Source: JAGWAJ01 sp965215155 (GTDB lineage: Bacteria > Acidobacteriota > Vicinamibacteria > Vicinamibacterales > UBA8438). From it: a stretch of 64,000 nt of DNA. The notes under the pieces are model-generated. The model worked only from the letters and a program-made list of their open reading frames with translations, had not been told where the DNA came from and did no database searches. Numbering within the stretch: position 1 is the first letter of the stretch; each line of letters opens with the position of its first letter. Where the stretch lies: NCBI GenBank assembly GCA_965215155.1, contig CBDCCY010000001.1, forward strand, positions 1,612,001 through 1,676,000, in the 5' to 3' direction. Of the stretch, positions 40,895-49,825 are shown one piece after another. A program made the position numbers and the translations under genes.

Positions 40895-41377
40895 TCACGG
40901 ATCGCCTGCGGCGCGGATGAAGCGAGCGAACCGCGTCAGGTCCTCCATGACCAGAGGATGGGCCTGGCGCATCTTGGCCACCAGGTAGTCCAGGCGGTCC
41001 CAGTCGTATTCCAGCTCGAAGTAGTAGCGCTTGAAGTGCCGGAACTTGAGCAGCTCGAAGAGCGGTGCGAACGCGGCCTCCGACACCGCCGCCACGCGGA
41101 CGTCTTCAATCTCCAGCGTCATCTTCTGCAGCAGGTCGTTGTGCCAGCGCGCGGGGTCGAGGCGGTTCTCGAAGTGCTGTGAGATGCGCAGGAAGATGGT
41201 CTCCAGGCAGGTGTAGTAGTTCTCGAGCAGGCCCGCGATGATGAGTGCCGACCGAGGGGTCTTGCCGAGCTGGACGATCTCGTCGCCGAGGGCGTGCTCG
41301 ATCGAGCGGCGCACGGCCTCGAGCCGTTGCTGATGGGTGCGAACGAGCGCGCCGAGCTCACGGCTCGTGTCGCTCAT
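40895..41377 (-). CDS. HepT-like HEPN ribonuclease toxin
   Basis: A 160-aa all-alpha protein matching the HepT-like group: EHALGDEIVQLGKTPRSALI near the start, then WHNDLLQKMTLEIEDVR, and the FRHFKRYYFELEYDWDRL segment where the family has its conserved R-H/R-x-x-Y motif. In this group the HEPN protein is an RNase toxin silenced by its nucleotidyltransferase partner. It overlaps the partner gene by 20 bp. Assignment rests on the WH-x-DLL-x-x-MTLE and FRH-x-x-R-x-Y patterns recalled from the family and on the operon partner. Confidence 0.8.
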   Translation of the reverse strand: MSDTSRELGALVRTHQQRLEAVRRSIEHALGDEIVQLGKTPRSALIIAGLLENYYTCLETIFLRISQHFENRLDPARWHNDLLQKMTLEIEDVRVAAVSEAAFAPLFELLKFRHFKRYYFELEYDWDRLDYLVAKMRQAHPLVMEDLTRFARFIRAAGDP

Positions 41378-41747
41378 GGACCAGTGCGCCCCGTGTCCTG
41401 ATGCGCTTCGCTACGTCTGCCGGGACTCTCTCGAGCTCGACCACGTCTACCGGCAGAGTCGTCCCCTGCATCGCGATGCCGAGCGTCCGGAAGAACTCGG
41501 CCGGGTCTCGCAGGCCTTCGACGGCGATGTCGATGTCCGAGATCTCACTGAAGCGCGCCCGATCGAGGAGCGACCCCCACTGGTAGATGCGTCGCGGGTT
41601 CACCTGGGCCGCGATCCGCGCGACGATCGCCCGTGCGTCCCGGCGGGCGCGCTCGAAGCGCGCGTCGATCCGCGCCTCGCGCCGCCTGTCCCTGTCGCCG
41701 AGAAACGCGCGCACCCGATCGAGGTCGATCCTGAACTCGTCGTCCAT
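41358..41747 (-). CDS. MntA-like nucleotidyltransferase antitoxin
   Basis: A 129-aa minimal nucleotidyltransferase. The core RIYQWGSLLDRARFSEISDI holds the GS motif, and the D-x-D pair follows as SDIDIAVEG, with GS and D-x-D separated by 11 residues. A charged helix-rich N-terminus (DRVRAFLGDRDRRREARI) precedes it. In characterised MntA/HepT pairs the antitoxin AMPylates and inactivates the HEPN toxin; that activity is inferred here. The ATG at 41747 has no Shine-Dalgarno sequence but a TATACT box six bases upstream. It is the first gene of a two-gene operon. Confidence 0.8.
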   Translation of the reverse strand: MDDEFRIDLDRVRAFLGDRDRRREARIDARFERARRDARAIVARIAAQVNPRRIYQWGSLLDRARFSEISDIDIAVEGLRDPAEFFRTLGIAMQGTTLPVDVVELERVPADVAKRIRTRGALVHERHEP

Positions 41748-41753
41748 GTCGCG

Positions 41754-41759
41754 AGTATA
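41754..41759 (-). promoter_or_regulatory. -10 box placed for leaderless start of MntA-like gene
   Basis: The minus strand reads TATACT, then six bases, then ATG. Five of six bases match consensus, and the spacing would put the transcription start on the A of the ATG. No clear -35 element was found. Confidence 0.4.
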
Positions 41760-41981
41760 GCGGGCTCTTCCGCGACCGCCGGCGACCGCGCCCCGCCGAG
41801 CGCCGGCCCTCGACCGGGCAGCAGCAGACCGACCACGCACGCGTCGCGGGGAGTCTCACCTCCGCGCGGCCGCACGGGTGCATTGCCGCGACGCCGTGCA
41901 TCCTTCAATATAGCGGCAAGGCGCCGGCGTCATGGAGGCGCGGGATAGCGGGACAGATTGCGCGGTGAAGGAGACATGACC

Positions 41982-43211
41982 ATGCGTGTGGTTCCGTTCG
42001 ATCGTTCGACGGGTGTCGCCGGTCTTCTCGCGGCGGCGACGGTGCTCGGACCCGCCGCCGGGACGGCGTGGACGCAGGTGCGCCCGGATGCCCCCGGCAG
42101 CGCGCCGATCGTGCGGCTGCAGGAGCCGCGCATCACGCCGCTCCCCGAGGCGGAGTGGAGCGAAGAGCAGCACGCCCTGGTCGAGCGCTACGCGCCGCAG
42201 GTGCGCATCGGCAACGGCTTCCGCACCATGCTGCGCGTCCCCGAGCTGGTGGAGGCGGTGCTGCCCTTCGTGCTCTTCACGACCCTCGACTCGACGCTGG
42301 CGCCGCGGGACCGGGCGCTCCTCGTTCTCCGAACGGCGTGGCTTGCGCAGTCCGAGGCGATCTGGGCGGAGCAGGCGGTGCTGGCCCGGGCCGCGGGCGT
42401 CACCCCCGCGGAGCTGCACCGCGTCGCCGAGGGGCCGGACGCCGCCGGCTGGGATCCGTTCGAGGCGACGTTGCTGCGCCTGGCGGACGAGCTCTACCGC
42501 AACTCGTCGGTCCGGGACGCGACGTGGGAGGCGCTTGCTGCGCGCTACGACCTCTACAACCTCTTCGACGCGGTCATGGCCGTCAACGAGACGACTCTCG
42601 TCGCGATGCTCTACAACTCGTGGGGCGTGCAACCGGACTCGAGCGCACGGGCGGGGTTCCCGGCCGACGTCCCGTACCGTCTCGACGTGCCGGAGCCCGA
42701 GCCGCCGCTCACGGAGCCGCGCGTGGCTCCCCTGGAGGGCGAGGGGATCCGCGTCCGCCGCACGTTCGCCCGCTACCCGGAGCTGCAGGCCGCCCGGGCG
42801 GGGCAGTCCGGCTACGTAAACCGCATCTCGCCGCTGACGCCCTACTTCCGCGAGCTCCTCATCCTCCGGATCGGCTGGAACTGCCAAGCCGTATACGAGT
42901 GGGCGAAGCACGTCGGCAGCGTCGGGCGCGCCCGCGACCATGGCCTGGAGCCGGAGCGGATAGCGATGGGGCCGGACGCCGGCTGGGACGAGTTCGAGGC
43001 AGCCCACGTCCGTGCCGCCGACGAGATCTACCGCGACGGCGTCATCTCCGACGGCACGTGGGCGACCCTGGCCGCCCGCTACGACACCCGCGAGATGATG
43101 AGCGTCGTCATGACCGTGGCTAACTACCGATTGGTCTCCATGTCGCTGAACGTGCTCGGCGTGCAGCCCCAACCGACCGACGAGCTCTTCCCCGACGTGG
43201 CTATCCGGTAG
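41982..43211 (+). CDS. Carboxymuconolactone decarboxylase (CMD/AhpD)-like protein, two domains
   Basis: A 409-aa protein; the ATG at 41982 lies eight bases after AAGGAG (41976 is an alternative). A signal-type segment leads into two CMD-like helical domains. The second (about 270-390) has LLILRIGWNCQAVYEWAKHV, with Cys and His placed as in the AhpD/CMD proton-relay region, although the usual second Cys is absent. The first (about 50-205) reads RTAWLAQSEAIWAEQAVLAR, where Cys and His are replaced, so it is probably structural. Most CMD proteins are single-domain and cytoplasmic, so an exported two-domain form is unusual. Substrate unknown. Confidence 0.8.
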   Translation: MRVVPFDRSTGVAGLLAAATVLGPAAGTAWTQVRPDAPGSAPIVRLQEPRITPLPEAEWSEEQHALVERYAPQVRIGNGFRTMLRVPELVEAVLPFVLFTTLDSTLAPRDRALLVLRTAWLAQSEAIWAEQAVLARAAGVTPAELHRVAEGPDAAGWDPFEATLLRLADELYRNSSVRDATWEALAARYDLYNLFDAVMAVNETTLVAMLYNSWGVQPDSSARAGFPADVPYRLDVPEPEPPLTEPRVAPLEGEGIRVRRTFARYPELQAARAGQSGYVNRISPLTPYFRELLILRIGWNCQAVYEWAKHVGSVGRARDHGLEPERIAMGPDAGWDEFEAAHVRAADEIYRDGVISDGTWATLAARYDTREMMSVVMTVANYRLVSMSLNVLGVQPQPTDELFPDVAIR

Positions 43212-43227
43212 TGCGCGGGTCGACGAC

Positions 43228-46071
43228 ATGAATCGGCCGCCATCCGGATGCCGCGCGCCATTCGCCGTGATGCTGTGCGTCGGGGCGCTCCTGCCGCCCG
43301 CGGCCGCCCGGCCCCAGGAGCGGGTCGACTTGCGCGCGATCGCCGTCGCGCCCTTCACCAACGTGAGTGCGGCGGAGGAGGAGGGCTGGATCGGTCAGGG
43401 AATCGCGGAGACGCTCGCGGCCACCTTGGAGGGTGACGGCGGGCGAGTGGTGCAGGTCCAGGCGCCCGCCGAGGCCGCGGTGGCCGCGGGCCGCTCCCGG
43501 GGAGCGAGCAGGGTCGTCGTCGGCGGCTACCAGCGGCTGGGTGAGCGCCTGCGCATCACGGGGCGAGTGATCGACGCAGCAGACGGACGGGTCGTTCACT
43601 CCGCGATCGTTGACGGACTCGTGACCGAGCTGTTCGCGCTCCAGGACCGGCTCGCCGCAGACCTGCGGCGCGCCCTGCGTGGGGGCGGCGCTGCGACCGG
43701 GGCGACGAGTGAGCGCGGACCGGCGGTCGGTGGGCAGGCGCGCACGGATCGGGAGCCGCCTGCAGCGTCACGGACCCCTCGAGCCCCCGGAACCGCGCCC
43801 GGCGCCGGCGTGGGATTCCGTGCCCCTCTGCGGGCCGTGGACGGCCCCGCGCCGCCTGCCGCGCCGGCCACTCTCGCGCGGGACGCCACCGGCCGCGCGA
43901 CGGTCCGGTCGGTCCGCCTGACCGGTCCGTGGCGACTGGACGGGGTCCTCGACGAGCCGATCTACGCCGAGGTCCCGCCCATCGACGGCTTCATCCAGCA
44001 ATTGCCCGAGGCGGGCGTGCCCCCGACCGAGGAGACCGACGCCTGGGTCTTTCACGACGAGAACAACCTCTACGTGGCGGCGCGTCTCTGGGACTCCGAA
44101 CCCGACGGGCTGATCGCCAACGAGATGCAGCGCGACTCGTTCCAGCTCGTGAACAACGACTTCTTCAGCGTGGGCCTCGACACCTTCTACGACCGGCGCA
44201 ACGGCGTCACCTTCCTCGTGAACGCGATTGGCGGTTTCATGGACTTCGCGATCACCGACGAGGACAACCCGAACATGGACTGGAACGCCATCTGGGACGT
44301 CCGCACCGGCCGCTTCGACGGCGGGTGGACCGTCGAGATGGAGGTCCCGTTCAAGTCGCTCCGGTTCCCTGCCGGCCCGTCGCAGACGTGGGGCCTGCAC
44401 CTCGGCCGCAACGTCCGCCGCAAGTCCGAGACGTCCTTTCTGACCCCGGTGCCGATCAATGCCTTCCCGGGGCAGATGCGCCTCTCCGCGGCGGGCACGC
44501 TGACCGGGGTCGAGGTGCCGGAGGGGAACCGTGTCTTCGAGGTCAAGCCGTACGCGATCGGTTCGGTGGCGACCGACGTCAACGCCGTGCCGCGCGTCAC
44601 CAACGAGGCCGCCGGCAACGCCGGGCTCGACGCCAAGTACGGCGTGACCCAGAACCTGACTGCCGACTTCACCTACAACACCGACTTCGCCCAGGTGGAG
44701 GTGGACGAGCAGCAGGTGAACCTGACGCGCTTCAACCTCTACTTCCCCGAGAAGCGGGAGTTCTTCCTCGAGGGGCAGGGCATCTTCGACTTCGGGCGAC
44801 CGGCCGGGGTCCGGCGGCGCCCCGGCGGCCGGCGCCAGACCGGGCCGCGCGGCGGCGGCTTCCTCGACAGCGGCGACGTGCCGACCGTCTTCTTCAGCCG
44901 CCGCATCGGGCTCGAGCGGGACGACGACGGGATCAGCCGGACGGTGCCGATCACCACTGGCGGCCGGATGACGGGGAAGGCCGGGCCCTTCAGCATCGGG
45001 GCCCTCAACATCCAGACCGGCGCCGCCGCCGCCGTGGATGCGCGGGCCACGAACTTCACGGTGCTCCGGGTGAAGCGCGACATCCTGCGGCGCAGCCGCG
45101 TCGGAGGCATCTTCACCGGGCGCTCCGTGTCGGCCGAGGGCACCGGCTCCAACGAGGTCTACGGGCTCGACGCGGCGTTCTCCTTCTACGACAACGTGCA
45201 CTTCAACGGCTACTACGCCCGCACCCGGACGCCCGGGCGCCTCGGCGACGATGCCAGCTACCAGGCGGCGTTCAACTACGCCGGCGACCGCTACGGTTTC
45301 CAGCTCGACCACCTGCTGGTCGGCGACAACTTCAATCCCGAGGTCGGCTTCCTGCGCCGGGACGATTTCCGCCGCACCTTCGCGCTGGCCCGGTTCAGCC
45401 CCCGGCCGGCCTCGCTCCGCGCGGTGCGGCAGTTCACCTGGGAGGCGGGGCTCGACTACATCGAGAACGGCGCCGGCGCCGTCGAGACGCGGCTCCTGCA
45501 GGCGCGCTTCGACACGGAGCTCGAGAACAGCGACCGCTTCGGCGTCGACCTGCAGGACAGCCGCGAGCTGCTGGTGGATCCCTTCCGCATCGCGCCCGAC
45601 GTCACGATTCCGGCCGGGCTCTACGACTTCCGGGACGTCTTCCTGTCGTACTCGATGGGGGAGCAGCGCCGGGTGGCGGGCACCTGGTCGCTCCAGCGCG
45701 GCAGCTTCTTCAGCGGTGACCTCACCGCGGTCGGCTACTCGCGGGGGCGGATCGAGATCACGCCGCGCTTCTCCCTGGAGCCCAGCGTGTTGGTCAATCG
45801 GATCACACTGCCCGAAGGTGCGTTCACGGCGACGCTGGTGACGAGCCGGGTGACCTACACCTTCACGCCGCGCATGTTCTTCGGCGGCCTCGTGCAGTAC
45901 AGCTCCACGGGGTCGCTCCTGGCGACGAACCTCCGGCTGCGCTGGGAGTACCAGCCGGGGAGCGAGCTCTTCGTCGTCTACAACGACCAGCGCGACACCG
46001 CGCTCCGCCGCACGCCCCTCCTCCAGAACCGCGCCTTCATCGTCAAGCTCACCCGCCTGTTCCGGTTCTGA
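43228..46071 (+). CDS. TolB/FlgO-like, CBM9-like and DUF5916 barrel fusion protein
   Basis: A 947-aa exported protein. After the signal peptide, residues 30-150 (RAIAVAPFTNVSAAEEEGWI, RLRITGRVIDAADGRVVHS) resemble the TolB N-terminal/FlgO-type domain. A low-complexity linker follows to about 220. Then comes a CBM9-like sandwich (PWRLDGVLDEPIYAEVPPID, VFHDENNLYVAARLWDSEPD) and a DUF5916 barrel (YFPEKREFFLEGQGIFDF is the family hallmark) ending in KLTRLFRF, an outer-membrane-type aromatic end. CBM9-DUF5916 is common in this phylum and of unknown role; the TolB-like head is unusual. It lies 17 bp after the CMD gene and has no ribosome site. Confidence 0.85.
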   Translation: MNRPPSGCRAPFAVMLCVGALLPPAAARPQERVDLRAIAVAPFTNVSAAEEEGWIGQGIAETLAATLEGDGGRVVQVQAPAEAAVAAGRSRGASRVVVGGYQRLGERLRITGRVIDAADGRVVHSAIVDGLVTELFALQDRLAADLRRALRGGGAATGATSERGPAVGGQARTDREPPAASRTPRAPGTAPGAGVGFRAPLRAVDGPAPPAAPATLARDATGRATVRSVRLTGPWRLDGVLDEPIYAEVPPIDGFIQQLPEAGVPPTEETDAWVFHDENNLYVAARLWDSEPDGLIANEMQRDSFQLVNNDFFSVGLDTFYDRRNGVTFLVNAIGGFMDFAITDEDNPNMDWNAIWDVRTGRFDGGWTVEMEVPFKSLRFPAGPSQTWGLHLGRNVRRKSETSFLTPVPINAFPGQMRLSAAGTLTGVEVPEGNRVFEVKPYAIGSVATDVNAVPRVTNEAAGNAGLDAKYGVTQNLTADFTYNTDFAQVEVDEQQVNLTRFNLYFPEKREFFLEGQGIFDFGRPAGVRRRPGGRRQTGPRGGGFLDSGDVPTVFFSRRIGLERDDDGISRTVPITTGGRMTGKAGPFSIGALNIQTGAAAAVDARATNFTVLRVKRDILRRSRVGGIFTGRSVSAEGTGSNEVYGLDAAFSFYDNVHFNGYYARTRTPGRLGDDASYQAAFNYAGDRYGFQLDHLLVGDNFNPEVGFLRRDDFRRTFALARFSPRPASLRAVRQFTWEAGLDYIENGAGAVETRLLQARFDTELENSDRFGVDLQDSRELLVDPFRIAPDVTIPAGLYDFRDVFLSYSMGEQRRVAGTWSLQRGSFFSGDLTAVGYSRGRIEITPRFSLEPSVLVNRITLPEGAFTATLVTSRVTYTFTPRMFFGGLVQYSSTGSLLATNLRLRWEYQPGSELFVVYNDQRDTALRRTPLLQNRAFIVKLTRLFRF

Positions 46072-46117
46072 GCGCACCGGCGCCGAAAGCGGCTCCGCCG
46101 CGCGAACGCCGCTCTGC

Positions 46118-47124
46118 CTAGCGGCGCGTTCCGGGGATGTCGGTCCGGATGCGGAAGAGCGTCTTGCCGGCGGTAATGTAGAGCGTCCGCAGGTCGTCGC
46201 CGCCGAAGGCGACGTTGGTGATCGTGTCCTCCCAGATCGGGATGTGCTCGAGCAACTCACCGTCCGGCGAGAAGACGTGCACGCCGGCGACGGTATCGAG
46301 GGTCTCGCTGGTGCCGCGCAGCCGGTTGAGCCCGGCCGCGACGTAGAGGTTCCCCTCGCTGTCGACGGTCATCCCGTCGCCGCTCCGTCCCGGATAGAAG
46401 TCGTGGAAGACGCGCATGTTGCTCGCCGTCCCGTCCGCGGCGAGGTCGAAGGCGCGGATCATGCGCGCCCGCCTTCCTGCTGGGCGGTCTCGATCACGTA
46501 GAGCGTCGCGTCGTCGGGGGAGACGACGAGGCCGTTGGGGCGCTCGACCTCCGGCTCGGTCAGGATGCGGGCGATCGAGCCGTCGGGGTCGATGCGGTAG
46601 ACGCCGTGGACGCCGGTCTGCTGCGGTGTGACGTTGGCCCCCGGCCGGTCCGTGAAGTAGATCCGGCCCTGCCCGTCGATCGTGAGGTCGTTGGGCTGGT
46701 GGAGCTGCTGCCCCTCGAAGTGGTCGGCGAGGACCTCGACCTCGCCCGTCTCGACGTTGGTCCGCGTGATGCGCGGCAGCACGTCGTCGCCGTTCCCCCC
46801 TTCGCAGGCGAGGAGCCGCCACTCGCTGTCGAAGATGAGCCCGTTGGCGCGGTAGCTCGGCTCACGGAAGGTCGAGACCGTTCCGTCGGTGTCCATCTTC
46901 AGGATGCGGCTCGCCCCGCGGAGGTCCGTGAAGTAGACCGCGCCGTCGGCATCGACGGTCGGGCCTTCGGTGAACGAGATGGTCGCGGCGACATCCACCG
47001 TCCGGTTCGACGGAGCGTCCTGCGCGAGCACCGCGGGGACGAATCCACCGAACAAGAGGGCTGCCGCGACGATTGCCGGCGCGGCTACGGTCGAGAATCG
47101 CTCCGGCGTCGTTGGATGCGTCAT
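46118..47124 (-). pseudogene. SMP-30/gluconolactonase-like secreted protein, split by frameshift
   Basis: From ATG 47124 (GGAGGAGG upstream) the first frame encodes a signal peptide and most of a six-bladed propeller (TEGPTVDADGAVYFTDL, HQPNDLTIDGQGRIYFTD, ERPNGLVVSPDDATLYV), then stops at 46459 just after ETAQQEGG. A second frame resumes with RMIRAFDLAADG and finishes the propeller (GDGMTVDSEGNLYVA) to 46118. The join is in a GC-rich run and needs one added base; the repaired protein would be 335 aa. The second part also begins with an ATG overlapping the first stop as ATGA, so production as two pieces cannot be excluded. Lactonase activity is not certain for this superfamily. Confidence 0.8.
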
Positions 47125-47235
47125 CGTTCCTCCTCCGGGCGTCCAAGCCATCCGCGGCGCCGCGGGCCAGCGTCGGCGCCCCGCGCCGTGGCCGGGGCGG
47201 CGGCCGCCGCGCGGGTGGTCGAACGGGCCGCGTCC

Positions 47236-47736
47236 CTACCAGCCCCAGGTCGCCTGGTCCGCGTCCCACAGGGCCCAGCACTCCTGGGCGAGCCCGGCGT
47301 CGAAGAACTCATCCGGCAGCGTGTATATCGAACCGATGGGTTCGATCAACTCGCCGTCGGCGTACCACGAGGAGACAATTCCCCCCTGCACGGGCACGGC
47401 GTCGTCCGGCCGCGGTTCCAGGGTCACCGAGTCGATGGTGACCCGCCAGGAGACATCGCTGTCGCCTTCGCGGGTCTCGGTGAACGTCAGCTCGTCGCCG
47501 GCTCTCTCGAACGCGGTCACCGTCGCGACTGCCGCGATCTGCGCGGCGAAGGACGCCTTCAGATTCTCCTCGCCCGGTTCCGGGGCGCACGCGGCGGCCA
47601 GCCCGGCCAGAGTGGTCAGGCCGACGGCCGCCGCCAGGCCGCGCGGCCGGCAGGACCCGAGGAGTGTCCGCATCGACTGGCCGTCGCCCTTGAGGCGACG
47701 GCCGGTCGTTCGTCCACCGAGCGTGCGGGGCTTCAT
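47236..47736 (-). CDS. Hypothetical lipoprotein
   Basis: A 166-aa protein from ATG 47736, which has GGAG seven bases upstream and begins 4 bp after the MBL gene ends. An in-frame ATG at 47673 would give a more usual signal length. The lipobox LAGLAAAC places the lipidated cysteine at residue 50 of the longer form. The mature part (ASFAAQIAAVATVTAFERAG, DVSWRVTIDSVTLEPR, WYADGELIEPIGSIYTLPDE) ends with the Trp-rich ECWALWDADQATWGW. I recognise no family. It is probably in an operon with the MBL hydrolase and HupE-like genes. Confidence 0.68.
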   Translation of the reverse strand: MKPRTLGGRTTGRRLKGDGQSMRTLLGSCRPRGLAAAVGLTTLAGLAAACAPEPGEENLKASFAAQIAAVATVTAFERAGDELTFTETREGDSDVSWRVTIDSVTLEPRPDDAVPVQGGIVSSWYADGELIEPIGSIYTLPDEFFDAGLAQECWALWDADQATWGW

Positions 47737-47740
47737 GCGC

Positions 47741-48676
47741 CTACTCCAGCTCGTCGAAGATGACCTGCACGTAGGGCGTCAGCCGCTCCGCGGGCGGAGA
47801 GTTGAAGCCGTCGAAGCCCGCCGGCGTCTCCCAGGCCGCGGCCACGTCGGCCGCCGACTGTCCGGCCGCCTTGCCGGCGCGCGCCGCGTCGACGAACGCC
47901 GCGACGAAGTCGGCCATCTGCGCGAGGTCGGCGCGCGTCATCTGCGTGCTGTGCCCGGTGATGATCATGTCGGCGTCCGGGACGCCGTCGTGCGCGTTGC
48001 GCAGGGTCTGCGGGTAGTCGACGCCGCTCCCACCGTTGCTCGCATCCAGGATCGGCAACTGCCTGCCCGGGAACATGTCGCCGGCGTGCATGACCCCGAG
48101 GGCCGGGAACACCACCCAGGTGTCGCCCCCGGTGTGGCCGCGGCCGAAGTAGTAGAGGTCGACCTGGTCGTCGCCCCGCCCCAGCGTCATCCGGTCGCTG
48201 AAGGTGGCGGTCGGCAGACCCTGGCCGCCGCTCTCCTCGAATACGTTCGTGAAGTTGCCGGGGAAGCCGGTGACCGGATTCCACTCTTCCATGAGGCGTG
48301 CGGCGTTCTCGTGCGCGACCACGTCGACCGATGCCGGGAACTCGACGTTGCCGCTCACGTGGTCGAAGTGGGTGTGGGTGTTGATGAGCACGGTCACCGG
48401 GTTGGAGGTCAGCTCGGCGATGCGATCGATCAGCGGCTGGCCCCAGCCCTCGAGCTTCGTGTCGACCAGCACCACGCCGTCGCTCGTGACGAACGCGGCC
48501 GAGTTGCCGCCCCCGCCGCGCAGCACGTAGAGGTTGTCCTTGATCCGCTCCACTTCGACGACCATCTCGCCCTGTCCCGCCGTGGTGACGGTGAGCGACA
48601 CGACGCCGAACGCCAGGACCGCGCCCAGCACCAGGGCCCGCCTGATTCCCCGCCGTCCGTTTCCTGTCGTCCTCAT
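47741..48676 (-). CDS. Secreted metallo-beta-lactamase-fold hydrolase 1
   Basis: A 311-aa protein starting at ATG 48676 inside the HupE-like stop (ATGA), with GGGAGGG upstream. After a signal peptide the MBL fold shows VVLVDTKLEGWGQ, the zinc motif HTHFDH (101-106), YYFGRGHTGGDTWVVFP with a further metal His, MHAGDMFPG and IITGHSTQMT. Length and motifs fit a class B-like or quinoprotein relay/N-acyl-homoserine-lactonase-type superfamily member. The substrate cannot be predicted. A paralog is encoded at 53611-54516. Confidence 0.88.
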   Translation of the reverse strand: MRTTGNGRRGIRRALVLGAVLAFGVVSLTVTTAGQGEMVVEVERIKDNLYVLRGGGGNSAAFVTSDGVVLVDTKLEGWGQPLIDRIAELTSNPVTVLINTHTHFDHVSGNVEFPASVDVVAHENAARLMEEWNPVTGFPGNFTNVFEESGGQGLPTATFSDRMTLGRGDDQVDLYYFGRGHTGGDTWVVFPALGVMHAGDMFPGRQLPILDASNGGSGVDYPQTLRNAHDGVPDADMIITGHSTQMTRADLAQMADFVAAFVDAARAGKAAGQSAADVAAAWETPAGFDGFNSPPAERLTPYVQVIFDELE

Positions 48677-49764
48677 GCCATCCCTCCCGACAAGAAGACC
48701 CGCTCGATGAACCAGAACGCGCCCGCCGCGATGACCGCGATCGATCCCGCGATTGCGATGCGCTCTCCGGCGACGGCGCTGCGCGCCCGTATCCCGGCCA
48801 GGATGGTGGCGACGACCAGCACCACCCCCAGTTGTCCCACTTCCACGCCGACGTTGAACGAGAAGAGCGACCACCCGAGGGCGCCGCTCGGAAGCCCCAT
48901 CTCGCGCAGCACGCTCGCGAAGCCGAAGCCGTGGATGAGACCGAAGACGAGGGCAATCCAGACGCGCATGTCGCGCCCGCCCCGCGCCATGAGGTTGTCG
49001 ACGCCCACGTAGATGATGCTCAGGGCGATGATCGGCTCGACGAGCCGGGCCGGCGGCGTGACGACGTTCAGCACGGCCAGCGAGAGCGTGATGCTGTGCG
49101 CCACCGTGAAGGCGGTCACCACGAGCAGCAGTTGGCGGACGCCGCCGCCGAGCAGCAGCAGGCCGAAGAGGAACAGCAGGTGGTCCGGGCCGATCAGGAT
49201 GTGGTGGACCCCCGAAGGCACGAACTTCTGCAGCACCGCCAGCACGCCCTGCCGGGTTCCGGAGAAGTACTCGTAGTCGGTCTCGCCGCTCCCGAGGATG
49301 GCCTGCGTCGCCAGTTCGCCGTCCTCGTACACGTTCAGGAACGTCTGGTGGTTCGGGTCGTAGGGAAACAGCTCCGCGGAGACCGCCACCACGCCGGGGG
49401 CCCCCTGGAGGTCGCGCCGCCCCCGGACCCGCACCGACTGCCGGTCGGCGAGCGGTTCGGGATCCGACCAGTCGTCGAGAGTCACGCGGCGGCCGTCGAC
49501 CGTGAGCTCGAGCCGCTCGCCGACGATCTCGGTGAGAAGATCGGCCCGCGGCTGCAGGATGTAGGGGTCGAGCACCAGCTCCGGCCGGTCGATCGCGAAC
49601 TCGTGGGCGACGTCCCAGGTGTGCAGGACGAAGGTCACGTCGAGCGCCCCCGCCCCGATCCGGACATCGACGAAACTGAACGGCGCAGGGTGCGCGCGGG
49701 CCGGGGCGGGCGCCAAGGCCGCCAGGCCGGCAACGACGAGCAGGTGCCGAGCGATGCGCCTCAT
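48673..49764 (-). CDS. HupE/UreJ-type membrane protein
   Basis: A 363-aa protein. A signal peptide ends in ARAHPAPF, followed by a periplasmic domain (about 25-170) and a C-terminal HupE/UreJ_2 membrane domain with the hallmark HHILIGPDHLLFLFGLLLL and FGLIHGFGFASVL; about six helices are seen. The family is linked to nickel or cobalt handling, and His-rich helices agree with this, but many acidobacterial members have no metal-enzyme context. It is the first gene of a minus-strand operon with the MBL hydrolase and lipoprotein, and is divergent from the PagL-like gene (61 bp). Confidence 0.87.
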   Translation of the reverse strand: MRRIARHLLVVAGLAALAPAPARAHPAPFSFVDVRIGAGALDVTFVLHTWDVAHEFAIDRPELVLDPYILQPRADLLTEIVGERLELTVDGRRVTLDDWSDPEPLADRQSVRVRGRRDLQGAPGVVAVSAELFPYDPNHQTFLNVYEDGELATQAILGSGETDYEYFSGTRQGVLAVLQKFVPSGVHHILIGPDHLLFLFGLLLLGGGVRQLLLVVTAFTVAHSITLSLAVLNVVTPPARLVEPIIALSIIYVGVDNLMARGGRDMRVWIALVFGLIHGFGFASVLREMGLPSGALGWSLFSFNVGVEVGQLGVVLVVATILAGIRARSAVAGERIAIAGSIAVIAAGAFWFIERVFLSGGMA

Positions 49765-49825
49765 TGCGGTTCATCTTACCCGAAGCTCCGCTGGCGCCCG
49801 TCCCTGGCGTCTATGATGAGGTCAC

